Source: Thauera terpenica 58Eu
Lineage (GTDB): Bacteria > Pseudomonadota > Gammaproteobacteria > Burkholderiales > Rhodocyclaceae
DNA: 64,000 nt
Assembly: GCF_000443165.1 (NCBI RefSeq)
Contig: NZ_ATJV01000045.1
Span: forward strand, 1 to 64,000
Direction of reading: 5' to 3'
Below are positions 34,471-43,195 of this stretch, in pieces; the stretch's first letter is position 1, and each line of letters opens with the position of its first letter. The position numbers and the translations under genes were made by a program. The notes beneath the pieces were generated by a model, which did not search any database, was not told the DNA's origin, and was given only the letters and a program-made list of their open reading frames with translations.

Positions 34471-36947
34471 TGAAGCAGCAATCGGCACGGCTCGAGACGC
34501 GCGCGGGTGAGGCACTGACGCTCAAGGGCGCCCGCTTTGAAGGCAGCTTGCGCAGCACGCTGTTTGAGGCGAGCCTTGAGCAGCGCTTTGCCAACCCCTT
34601 CGATCGCCATGTCGAGCTGATCTACACCTTCCCGCTGCCTTGGGCGGCCGTCCTGCTCGGGGTCGATGTCCTGATTGGCGATCGCCGCCTGTCCGGTGCG
34701 GTCGTGGAGCGAAAGCAGGCGGAGCAGGGCTACGAGGACGCAATTGCCGAAGGCAACACCGCCATCCTGCTCGAGCAGAATTTGGATGGTAGCTACACAG
34801 TGAACCTGGGCAACCTTGCACCCGGGGAGACCTGTGTGCTGCGGCTACGCTACGCTCAGGTGCTCCAGTTCGAGCAGCAGGGCCTGCGCCTGGTGGTGCC
34901 CACGGTGATCGCCCCGCGTTATGGCGATCCGGTGGCCGATGCGGGCTTGAAGCCGCACCAGGTGGTCGAGCATGACCTGATGGTGGCGTACCCGTTCGAG
35001 CTCAGCCTGCGCATCGAAGGCGCCCTCGCACGCGCCCGCATCGGCTCGCCGAGCCATCCGCTGTCGATGCGCCTGAAAGGTGAGGGCGAGACGTCGGCGA
35101 TGGTCGTGTCGCTTGCGCGCGACGGCCAGCTGGATCGCGACTTCATCCTCGTGCTCGATGAGGTCGTGCAGGATTCGCTTGCCTTGTGCGCGCAGGACAC
35201 GGTGCAGCCCGGCGCGGTCAGCGTGCTGACGAGCTTCTGCCCGCGCGTGCCAGCGGCGGAACATCCGCTCGCAGTGAAGATACTGGTGGACTGCTCCGGC
35301 TCGATGCAGGGCGACAGCATCGCCACCGCGCGACGTGCGCTGCAGGCCATCGTCGCCGGCCTGCGCGAAGGCGAGCGCTTCTCGCTGTCACGCTTCGGCA
35401 ACACCGTTGAGCACCGCTCGCGCGCCCTGTGGCGCACGAGCGCCGCGACCCGGCTGGCCGGGCAGCGCTGGACGGCAGGCTTGCAGGCTGACCTGGGTGG
35501 TACCGAGATGGAGAAGGCGCTGGATTCCACGCTGGCCCTGGCCGGCGATGCAGCGGTAAGCCTCGGTGCTGAGGAGGGGGCTGCGCCGGTCGATCTGCTG
35601 CTCATCACGGATGGCCAGATCCACGCCATCGAGCGCACGGTGGCGAAGGCGCGCGCGCTGGGCCACCGGGTGTTCGTCGTCGGTATCGGCAGCGCATCGG
35701 CCGAGGGTGTGCTGCGCCGCCTGGCCGAGGAGACCGCCGGGGCCTGTGACTTCGTCGCACCGGGAGAGGCCGTGCAGTCGGCCGTTCTGCGCATGTTTGC
35801 GCGCCTGCGCTCGCAGCGTATGGCGTCCCTGGAGCTCGCGTGGCCGGCCGGTGTGAAGCCCGTGTGGATGAGCGCGTTACCTGGCTCGGTGTTCGACGGT
35901 GACGCGGTGACGGCGTGGGCACGCTTCGCGCAGGTGCCGGATGGGACGGTGCGTCTGGTCGGCAGACGTGCGCATGCCATGGCGCCCGAGTTGCTGGGCG
36001 AGGCCAGCCTGACTGCTGTCGAGCATGATTCGGCGCTCAACCGTATGGCCGTTGCCGCGCAGATCGAAACCCTGTTCGCCGGTGAGGGTGCCCACTCGCG
36101 TCAGGCGCTGGAACTGGCCGTCGCGTATCAGCTGGTCAGCCCGCTGACGCATTTCTTGCTCGTCGAGACGCGTGCCGAAGCCGGCAAGCCGGCGGACATG
36201 CCCGATCTCGTGAAGGTGCCCTCGATGCTGCCCGCCGGCTTTGGTGGGCTCGGCAGTCTCGATTTCTGCATCGACCCCTGCATGGCGCCGCTCACCGTGA
36301 ATGAGGCGCCCGAGCACTACGGCTCGCCGGCTGCGGCAAGCGGTGCGTATCTCGACTTCGACGATCCCTTCGATGCGCCCGTGGTCCTGCGCTCGGGTCG
36401 GCGTGCGGATCGCGGCGATACGGCCAACAAGGCTGGTACCTATGACATCCCGGCTTTCCTGCGCCGAAGCGCGAACCAGGACGCCGGGCAGCCACCCCGG
36501 GACGATCCGCGTTACTGGTGTGCCGAACCGCATTACACAGGTCTCACTCCGCTGGGCCTGACACAGTGGCTGCGCAGTCACCCGCAGGCCGAATGGCCCC
36601 AAGGTCATGCCGAACTGCGCCGAATCGGTGTCGGTGCGGCGGTGCTCGACTGGCTGGAGTTCGTGCTCGCTGAAGGGGAGGGCGAGGCCTTGGTGGTCGC
36701 CTGCTTCGTCCAGGCGATGGCGCAGCGCGATGTGCACGAAGCGCTGCTATCGGACACCGGCACGCTGGGTCGGCTCGAGGCCTTGGCGCAACGCGTGGCA
36801 GCGGGCGCGGCGTTGAAGGTCATTCAGGCCGATCCTGCGGCCGAGCCGATCAACGCGCGCCTGCAGGTGTTTGTGGCTGTGCTCCGGGCGCAGAGCTGGC
36901 CCGACTGCGTGTTTGAGCTTCGGGACGAGGTGACGGTGCTTGGTTAG
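34467..36947 (+). CDS. VIT domain and von Willebrand factor A domain protein
   Basis: An 826-residue protein. The VIT domain covers about residues 15-140 (ARFEGSLRSTLFEASLEQRF and VELIYTFPLPWAAVL, then YEDAIAEGNTAILLEQ). The vWA domain covers about 265-430 with an intact MIDAS motif DCSGSMQGDS and LLLITDGQIH. No signal peptide or anchor is seen, so it is likely cytosolic. The C-terminal 200 residues contain a small domain around YTGLTPLGLTQWLRSHP. The bacterial role is unknown; vWA proteins often act with AAA+ ATPases, and none is near. Confidence 0.88.
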   Translation: MMKQQSARLETRAGEALTLKGARFEGSLRSTLFEASLEQRFANPFDRHVELIYTFPLPWAAVLLGVDVLIGDRRLSGAVVERKQAEQGYEDAIAEGNTAILLEQNLDGSYTVNLGNLAPGETCVLRLRYAQVLQFEQQGLRLVVPTVIAPRYGDPVADAGLKPHQVVEHDLMVAYPFELSLRIEGALARARIGSPSHPLSMRLKGEGETSAMVVSLARDGQLDRDFILVLDEVVQDSLALCAQDTVQPGAVSVLTSFCPRVPAAEHPLAVKILVDCSGSMQGDSIATARRALQAIVAGLREGERFSLSRFGNTVEHRSRALWRTSAATRLAGQRWTAGLQADLGGTEMEKALDSTLALAGDAAVSLGAEEGAAPVDLLLITDGQIHAIERTVAKARALGHRVFVVGIGSASAEGVLRRLAEETAGACDFVAPGEAVQSAVLRMFARLRSQRMASLELAWPAGVKPVWMSALPGSVFDGDAVTAWARFAQVPDGTVRLVGRRAHAMAPELLGEASLTAVEHDSALNRMAVAAQIETLFAGEGAHSRQALELAVAYQLVSPLTHFLLVETRAEAGKPADMPDLVKVPSMLPAGFGGLGSLDFCIDPCMAPLTVNEAPEHYGSPAAASGAYLDFDDPFDAPVVLRSGRRADRGDTANKAGTYDIPAFLRRSANQDAGQPPRDDPRYWCAEPHYTGLTPLGLTQWLRSHPQAEWPQGHAELRRIGVGAAVLDWLEFVLAEGEGEALVVACFVQAMAQRDVHEALLSDTGTLGRLEALAQRVAAGAALKVIQADPAAEPINARLQVFVAVLRAQSWPDCVFELRDEVTVLG

Positions 36948-36994
36948 CCGAGCGTGGGTATTGCCTATCGACAAGAAATGCGAGAAAGGACCCC

Positions 36995-37075
36995 ATGCCC
37001 GTGAAACAGGTCCTCGACCGGAACGCCACGCCGGTCAGGATCTGGACTGACGGACATCGACGAAGGCTCGATCAC
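36995..37075 (+). pseudogene. Probable remnant of the 5' end of an rtcB gene
   Basis: After AAAGGA and an ATG, the frame reads PVKQVLDRNATPVRIWTD, like the start of RtcB RNA ligase. The next codons continue as DIDEGSI only in a shifted frame. No further RtcB similarity follows. The gap between the VIT-vWA gene and the convergent gene at 37264 (316 bp) holds nothing else recognised. I infer a deleted and frameshifted gene; the matching stretch is short. Confidence 0.45.
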
Positions 37076-37263
37076 CCGGAAGGGCCAAAGAGGGCCGACG
37101 CGACGGCGTTCGCGGCCTTCCTCGCCCGCCAGTGCTGCGCGAGGTGCTGACGGCGTTGTACCGGCAAAGTGGCGTGGCAGCATGAGTTCATCAGCGGCGC
37201 GCTTGGTTTGCTGCTTTGGCACCCCTCAAATATGGTACCGGGTGCAGGCCACCCAAGCGCTGA

Positions 37264-38631
37264 TCAGGTGCTCGTATCCGGGAGGGTCGAAGCCAAGCCG
37301 TAGCGATGATAGACCGAGTCTCCGAAGGCTTGGTCGTGGTGTCGCCTTGCAGCCTCCATCTTGTGGTCGAGAACCGCGCCTCCGGCATAGGTCATGATGC
37401 TCGCCCCCAAGAAGCTGCCGGCGATACCACCTGCTGCAGCAAGTGCCGGGTTTGCTGTTGCAACTGCCGTGATGCTGCTGCCCAGCCAGGCTCCCATTGT
37501 ACCGCCGGCTACGACACTGGATGCATGAGCAGCCCTGCGCCAGAACTCCACGGAGGAGATCGCGCCGCTACGGTACCGGCTGATGTCGATGGCAACGCCA
37601 GCGCCCAATGCAGCGACCGAGAATGCGCCTCCAAGTTTTCCAAAGGCGTAGAGACGGCCTTGGGTCGCCTCGGCGAAACGAGGAGCGAAGCTGAGGGCGC
37701 TGCCGGAGACGATCATCCCGGTGCCGGCAACGCTATAGCTTCCCGCACTGCCCAACCGGCTCCAATCCGCCGAATGCTTGGGGTCGGAAAGACCTTGGAC
37801 GGCGGTCCACGTTTCTCGCAGCGATGCGGTGAGCAGACCGACACCAAAGCCAATCATGGTCCCGCCGACCATCGCCCGCCCTTGCGCGACACGCATGAAA
37901 CGCGCATCCATCTTGGCGAGCGCCTGCTCGAACGATTGCGTGCCGGCCGGCAGTCGCTGTCCAGTCCCGACCTTGTCCAGCGTCAGGATGCCCGACTGCG
38001 CTGCGTAACGGCGAAGCTGTGGTGTGATGCCGTGGCGGTTGATCCAGAACTGGGGCTGTCCAGTCAGGCGCGCTTCACGGGCCATCTTGCCCATCTGGGC
38101 CTTGAGCTTGGCCTCGTTGGTAATTTGCGACCGAAGCGAGTAGTTCTTCACCTCGATACGGCCGTACAGTCCCGTGCGATGGTTGCGCAAGACGATGTCG
38201 GCATCAGTCTTGCCCCATGGGCGGTCGAGCTTCCGGCCCATCTCGATCAGACTGTTGCGACCGTCGTTATGTATTCCGATGGCGTACAGAAGCTCGCGGG
38301 TGTGGCCCTTGACCTGAGCGCGGTTCGACGAGGCGAGCAGTCTGGCCGTCTTCTCGACACCGGGTATGGAGGGGTCGATCGCCATGCGGCCTTCGAAATT
38401 ATGAAAGATCCGCTGCAGTCCGCGATCGCCGAGCGAGCCGGAGCGGACAATCTGACGTACTGCCTCGACACGACCTTGCTGTGTGGGTGATGTTGCCAGG
38501 TACTGCTCATGCCAAGTCCTGATCGAGGCGTAGTTGCCCACTCGATCTCCAATGGCAGTTGAGGCCACCTGCGCGGCAGCGTCTCCGTGCGCGAGGAGCA
38601 TCCCGACGAGCAGGACGAGTGAAGGTTTCAC
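37264..38631 (-). CDS. Exported protein with PD-(D/E)xK nuclease-like domain and glycine-rich hydrophobic C-terminus
   Basis: A 455-residue protein with a signal peptide (VLLVGMLLAHGDAAA, cleavage near residue 20). Residues about 105-215 resemble a PD-(D/E)xK nuclease: Glu113 in a helix, Asp143/Asp145 in GKTDADIVLRN, and Glu160-Val-Lys162 in GRIEVKNYS. From about residue 250 on there are several glycine- and alanine-rich hydrophobic stretches that could enter a membrane. I do not recognise the family. The start overlaps the stop of the upstream membrane gene (ATGA). GC content looks lower than in core genes. Confidence 0.7.
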   Translation of the reverse strand: MKPSLVLLVGMLLAHGDAAAQVASTAIGDRVGNYASIRTWHEQYLATSPTQQGRVEAVRQIVRSGSLGDRGLQRIFHNFEGRMAIDPSIPGVEKTARLLASSNRAQVKGHTRELLYAIGIHNDGRNSLIEMGRKLDRPWGKTDADIVLRNHRTGLYGRIEVKNYSLRSQITNEAKLKAQMGKMAREARLTGQPQFWINRHGITPQLRRYAAQSGILTLDKVGTGQRLPAGTQSFEQALAKMDARFMRVAQGRAMVGGTMIGFGVGLLTASLRETWTAVQGLSDPKHSADWSRLGSAGSYSVAGTGMIVSGSALSFAPRFAEATQGRLYAFGKLGGAFSVAALGAGVAIDISRYRSGAISSVEFWRRAAHASSVVAGGTMGAWLGSSITAVATANPALAAAGGIAGSFLGASIMTYAGGAVLDHKMEAARRHHDQAFGDSVYHRYGLASTLPDTST

Positions 38632-39995
38632 TGCAGATTCTCCAAAGGATGCTTGATGGAGTTCGCAAAGCCCTCGACCACCCTGATCTGTCGAGCTTCA
38701 TCAAGCTTCCCAAATTGATCTGTGAAAACCTTCGAGTACCATTCGCTAACGGCTGTATCCAGCAGGCGCAAATCAACGATGGATAAGTGCTCGATCAGGA
38801 GCTTCACGAGTTCGTCCCGCGCACCGTTGTTGGCGTCGTCGCGTGCTTGGGAAAGCGGATTGTTACGGTCGATTGCACTCGCGATCTTGGCTACGCGGCC
38901 CGACTCAAGCTTGTCGAGGGCGGGGACGCTGCGAATCTGCTCGAGAGCCCAGCGTTGGTAGTCGCGCAGCCGCGCAGCATTCTTTTGGGCGGTGTCTGCT
39001 TGGTACGCTTGAATCTGATCCTCGGCATGTGCGGCGAGTCTCGAAAGCTGTTCGGTCAACTCCGGGGGCTCGATATTCAATGCCGATGCGGTGATTCGCA
39101 GATTCTGGATTGCCGAGTGAATTGTGGTTGCAAGCCGCGCCTTGAGTTCAGGATCCGCTAGACGGGGCAACAGGGCAGCGTCTTCTTCGATCCTGTTCGC
39201 CTCCTTACGTAGAACAGCAAGACGTAACTCTTGCTGTAGCTGCTTTCGCTCGGGGGTGTCTGCCAATGTTTCGAGTTCAACGAGGGAGGCCGAAGGATCG
39301 CCCTCACCGGACGCGGCCTTACTAGCCCGTTCGAGCGCTGATCTTTCCTCGACCTCGGCTGTCTTGGTCGTGACGTTTTTTGCTTGCGTCTGCAGTCGCT
39401 CCAACAGCACATCAGGGGTTGCCTGCGGATGGTTTGAGGCGTGGATGGCAAGTTCCTCCGCAAGATCCAGCAGGTCGTCGGCGTCGTCCGGAAGCTCGCG
39501 ATGTATCAGCAGCAGTGCCGCCAGTTGCCAGCGAACAGGCACGATGCGTGGAAGCAGTTCGGCCTGTATCCAGGGCGGCAAACTGCTTATCAGCGTGGTG
39601 AACTCACGGGTGAGCGTAGCCGCGTCATCTTTTGACGCCGTGAGCATGTCGGTCTCGGAGAGCTTGGATTCGATTCGAACCAGTTCATTTTCAGTGCTTT
39701 CGGGGATCCGTACGGGCACGACAGTGCCCACGATACGGCTAAGGAGCGAGCCTTGCTGCTCAATGGTGAGGTTCGTCTGCCGAACTGCCGCATCCAAATT
39801 GCTCAAGTGCGCACCGCTGGCTTGTGCCACGACAGCGTGCTCTTCCTCGAGCTGATGCATGCGATCGGCTTGGCGATCAAGTTGCATCCAGACCACGCCA
39901 AGCCCGCCCAAGGTCAGCGCCGCGAGGGGGATCAGGATCCACAGGCCCGCTGGGCGAGCGGCCGGTTGTTGAGTCGAGTCGATTTGTTCTGGCAT
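38628..39995 (-). CDS. Membrane-anchored, largely helical coiled-coil protein of unknown function
   Basis: A 455-residue protein with one N-terminal transmembrane helix (LWILIPLAALTLGGLGVVWM, about residues 18-37) and a long helical body rich in Glu, Ala, Leu and Arg, beginning DRQADRMHQLEEEHAVV and containing several heptad-like stretches. The body is predicted to be periplasmic. No known family recognised. It forms a two-gene unit with the exported nuclease-like gene, with overlapping stop and start codons. Confidence 0.7.
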   Translation of the reverse strand: MPEQIDSTQQPAARPAGLWILIPLAALTLGGLGVVWMQLDRQADRMHQLEEEHAVVAQASGAHLSNLDAAVRQTNLTIEQQGSLLSRIVGTVVPVRIPESTENELVRIESKLSETDMLTASKDDAATLTREFTTLISSLPPWIQAELLPRIVPVRWQLAALLLIHRELPDDADDLLDLAEELAIHASNHPQATPDVLLERLQTQAKNVTTKTAEVEERSALERASKAASGEGDPSASLVELETLADTPERKQLQQELRLAVLRKEANRIEEDAALLPRLADPELKARLATTIHSAIQNLRITASALNIEPPELTEQLSRLAAHAEDQIQAYQADTAQKNAARLRDYQRWALEQIRSVPALDKLESGRVAKIASAIDRNNPLSQARDDANNGARDELVKLLIEHLSIVDLRLLDTAVSEWYSKVFTDQFGKLDEARQIRVVEGFANSIKHPLENLQ

Positions 39996-40162
39996 TTGTT
40001 TGCTTTGCCCTTGTTGGATGGCCGGTCGGATTGATTGTCATACAAAAGCGGATCAAACCACACGTCAGTGACTCCAGTCGTCTGTGGTGCTTCACGCCTT
40101 TGATGACTTGGACTGAGCATGGCGATGGCCGGACCCAGTGATTGCGCCCGCCAGTGCCAGTT

Positions 40163-40325
40163 TCATTCGCTGTAATGCCGCGCCATCCGCGCGATTTCGT
40201 CGAGCACTCGCACCAGCAAGGCTCTCGGGTGTGAGTACCTCAACGTGGTGCCCATGGCGCAGGATGTCCATGACGAGCTCGGTCAATCGGCGCGAGGGTT
40301 CGGCGGACCGCGTCCTCTTCCTGCG
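40163..40325 (-). pseudogene. C-terminal remnant of a WYL-domain regulator
   Basis: The minus strand encodes LTELVMDILRHGHHVEVLTP, the typical end of a WYL domain. After one frame change it continues VRVLDEIARMARHYSE and a stop. The upstream winged-helix and WYL core are missing. Together with the next entry it fills the 683-bp gap between the coiled-coil gene and the hemerythrin gene; nothing intact is seen there. Confidence 0.5.
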
Positions 40326-40680
40326 CGGCGTCGCCATCGAGGATATGCTTGTCGGCCATCTCGAGTTTGCCCTGTGCCACGAGGGCGTGAATCTCGAGGC
40401 GATCGACGCCTTGTTCGAGCACCTTCCGCCGCAGGACTTGCTGGCCTGGTTGAACGAGGCGCCCAACGGCGCGCACATCCGGCGGGTCTGCCATCTTTGG
40501 GAGTGGCTGACGGGACAGGAGCTCCCGGCGGAGGTCTTCCGGCGGGAGGCTAGGTCGAGCTGTTTCCTGCCGACGATTACGTCACCGTCGGGCGGCCCAC
40601 CAACGACCGCCAGTTCCGCTGACGTGTCTCTGGCGCTACCTGCACGCCGAGTACTGGTTTTGCCGCGCGCTGTTTCTTTC
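40300..40680 (+). pseudogene. Fic-like N-terminal remnant
   Basis: The frame encodes HLEFALCHEGVNLEAIDALF and AHIRRVCHLWEWLTGQEL, reminiscent of the helical N-terminus of some Fic-family proteins. Similarity fades after a frame break near 40550, and the Fic catalytic motif is not present. The assignment is weak, and a different helical family is possible. Confidence 0.35.
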
Positions 40681-41215
40681 AGATATACCCCACGACACGC
40701 TTGCTCGACCGACGCATGTGAAGCGACATGCCCAAGGCCGCCATGTGATTCGCGTTCCGTCCGAGGATCCTTTCCGCAAGCGGCAGGAACTCCTGCTCCT
40801 CGTAATCCGCATGGGCTTTGTAACCGGCAGTGAGCTGTTCGATCGCCTGCGTATCGACCTTGACCAGTTCGCCACGTGCGACCTTCTTCATTTGTGGTTC
40901 AAGACTGGCCCAACAACGCTCGAGCTCGCGATGCTCGGAGGTCAGTCGGGTAACGATCGCGCGAACCAGCTCCAACTCCTCGCCGTGTGCTGCACTAGCC
41001 ATCACAGCGGTGAAGAGCTCACGCTCTTCCTCCTGATGGTGAGTTAACACGATGTCGCGGAAAAACTGCTGCATGCTCGCCGCGATGCTGCGAGCCTCTT
41101 CGGCCGGCTTCATCAATGCGGGCAAGCGGGCAAAAGTATCCATATGCTCGATGATGCCCGAATGACATCCCGAAAAGCTCCCGATTGGAGCCGAATCCAT
41201 TTCTGATTTCATCAC
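40679..41215 (-). CDS. Hemerythrin-like (HHE) domain protein
   Basis: A 178-residue helical-bundle protein with the di-iron ligand pattern of hemerythrin HHE domains: HSGIIEHMD, VLTHHQEEERELF, SEHRELERCW and HADYEEQEFLPLAE. Such proteins bind oxygen or nitric oxide or protect against iron stress. The start has GGGAGG upstream. Its 3' end touches the Fic-like remnant on the other strand. Confidence 0.88.
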   Translation of the reverse strand: MMKSEMDSAPIGSFSGCHSGIIEHMDTFARLPALMKPAEEARSIAASMQQFFRDIVLTHHQEEERELFTAVMASAAHGEELELVRAIVTRLTSEHRELERCWASLEPQMKKVARGELVKVDTQAIEQLTAGYKAHADYEEQEFLPLAERILGRNANHMAALGMSLHMRRSSKRVVGYI

Positions 41216-41398
41216 GACCTCCCTGGTTTCATCACTTCACACACCCTGATCATGGCGAGCGCTCGCTTGCGCCTGGAGCCCTACGTTGTCGCGACCTTCA
41301 CCGCTGCGCTCATGCCCGACCCGGCGAGAGGGAAATCCAGCCGCCGGCTGAGTCAGGGCGTGCTCACCCCCTCCACCGTCTTGCCTTGATGCGTCATC

Positions 41399-43096
41399 TT
41401 ACTTCGGACATTCTGCAAACAGTTTCACCGCGCATCTGGCGCAAACGGCCTGGTCGAGCCGCGGAACGATCTCTGCCAAAGCATGACTCTTGCGCCAGAA
41501 GATATGACTGTTCTCGAGACGTTCCAACGAATGGCCACGTCTCCATGCCTCCATGACCCGCGCGCGGGGGCGGTGGAAGTACAAGCCACCACCGAGGGCA
41601 TGCCGCTGCGTGAACTCCTTCCGCCACAGGGCTTCGCCCGCCTGGTCAAGGAAGTTCATGCTCTTGGCCATGATCAGGAGATGCTTCTGCCCCGGACTGC
41701 TCTCCCGATAGCGGCGCAGCACCTCGCCGACATGGCGAGCCGCACCGAAATAGACGGAGCCTTCCATCCGAACGAGCTTGAGCTGCGGGCATTCCTCTAC
41801 GTGCGCGCCGACTTCCGGGATCGGCGTGAAGCGTCGCTCTGCGCCGAAGGGAACAAGGACACGCATCGCAGGCCGCGAGGTCTGGTACAGATAGAAAAGC
41901 AGGGAAAGGCCGATGCCGATCAGGATCGCCAGTTCGATTCGGATCAGCAGCACCGCAAGCCAGGTGGTGAGCAGACAAGTCGCCTCCTGGCGTCCGAACC
42001 CGGCAATCTCGCGTATTTTCCGGATGTCGATCAATGTCCAGGAGACGTAGAGCAAGAGGGCAGCGATGGCCGCCATCGGGATGCGTTCCAGCAGCGAAGC
42101 GCTCGCGGCGACCAGCGCCAGGAGCGCCACCGACGAGGTGACCGCAGCAAGGGGGGTGCGGGCGCCTGCCTCGAAGTTGGGCATCGAGCGGTTCAAGGAG
42201 CCGCACGCCAGATAGGAAGACGTGAAGCTCGCCGCCAGGTTCGCCAGGCCCTGGCCGAAGAATTCGCGATTCGGGTCGATGTGGTCGCCAGATCGATCGG
42301 CGATGGCCTTGGCGATCGAGACGGACTGGGCCATCGCCACCACCGACAAGGCCAGCGCGATGCCGACCAGGTCGCCGAAATGTGCCAGATCGAAGCCAGG
42401 CAGACTCAATGCGGGCAGGATCGCCGGGATCGAACCCATCTGACTGACCCCAACCCCTCCCCGCGCCTCGATCGCGGTCGCCAGCACATAGCCTCCGACC
42501 AGCCCGAGCAGCATCGCCGGCCATCGCGGACGCAGACGTGCGACTGCGAAGGTGATCGCCAGCGTGAGTGCCGCAACCGCCAACTCTGGCCATACGGCAG
42601 CGTGCCGGCTTGCGAGGGCATGCAGATCGAGCCCCGCGTGATAGGCAATCAGACAGGCCGCACCTGCCGTGAAGCCGACGAGTACCGACGGTGCGATGAA
42701 GTCGGCCAGCACGCCAAGGCGGAAGACCGCGACCAGCAACTGGATAACACCGACCATCAAGGTCGTCGCAAGAACAAGCTGGATGTAGTCTGGGCTGCCA
42801 GGACTCGCCAGCGGCGAGAGCATGGCGAACAGCGCGAGGGAATTGGCATTGGTCGGGCCCGACACCACATGGCGGCTCGAACCCATGAGGGCGGCCACCA
42901 CGCAGGGCAGCAAGGCCGAATAGATGCCGTACTCCGGCGGCAGGCCCGCCAGGCGCGCGAATGCGACGCCTTGGGGCAGCACGAGCAAGGCCCCGAGCAG
43001 GCCGGCGAACAGGTCCGCACGCAGGGTCTGCAAAGAGAGATCGCGCCACCAGGGGTCTCCGGCGGGAATCAGCATGCGAGGCGAGAAATGGCTCAT
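41399..43096 (-). CDS. SulP family inorganic anion transporter with STAS domain
   Basis: A 565-residue membrane carrier. About eleven hydrophobic segments are followed by a C-terminal STAS domain. The SulP signature is seen in QGVAFARLAGLPPEYGIYSA and SSRHVVSGPTNANSLALFA. The substrate is probably sulfate, given that a sulfatase gene lies 99 bp upstream on the same strand; the direction of transport is not deducible. A few cysteines cluster at the end (CARCAVKLFAEC). Confidence 0.9.
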   Translation of the reverse strand: MSHFSPRMLIPAGDPWWRDLSLQTLRADLFAGLLGALLVLPQGVAFARLAGLPPEYGIYSALLPCVVAALMGSSRHVVSGPTNANSLALFAMLSPLASPGSPDYIQLVLATTLMVGVIQLLVAVFRLGVLADFIAPSVLVGFTAGAACLIAYHAGLDLHALASRHAAVWPELAVAALTLAITFAVARLRPRWPAMLLGLVGGYVLATAIEARGGVGVSQMGSIPAILPALSLPGFDLAHFGDLVGIALALSVVAMAQSVSIAKAIADRSGDHIDPNREFFGQGLANLAASFTSSYLACGSLNRSMPNFEAGARTPLAAVTSSVALLALVAASASLLERIPMAAIAALLLYVSWTLIDIRKIREIAGFGRQEATCLLTTWLAVLLIRIELAILIGIGLSLLFYLYQTSRPAMRVLVPFGAERRFTPIPEVGAHVEECPQLKLVRMEGSVYFGAARHVGEVLRRYRESSPGQKHLLIMAKSMNFLDQAGEALWRKEFTQRHALGGGLYFHRPRARVMEAWRRGHSLERLENSHIFWRKSHALAEIVPRLDQAVCARCAVKLFAECPK

Positions 43097-43195
43097 CGGG
43101 AGGGTCCCGCTCCGCCGCCGTACGGACCATCGAGGCGCATTGCGCTCGATTGATCGTCCGCACAGCGTCGCAGACAAGGATTCGTCAGTGCTCGA

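Noticed and set aside
41483-43153. 556-residue plus-strand frame opposite the SulP gene
   Set aside because: Shadow frame antisense to a clear membrane transporter, with low-complexity Arg/Gln/Asp composition.
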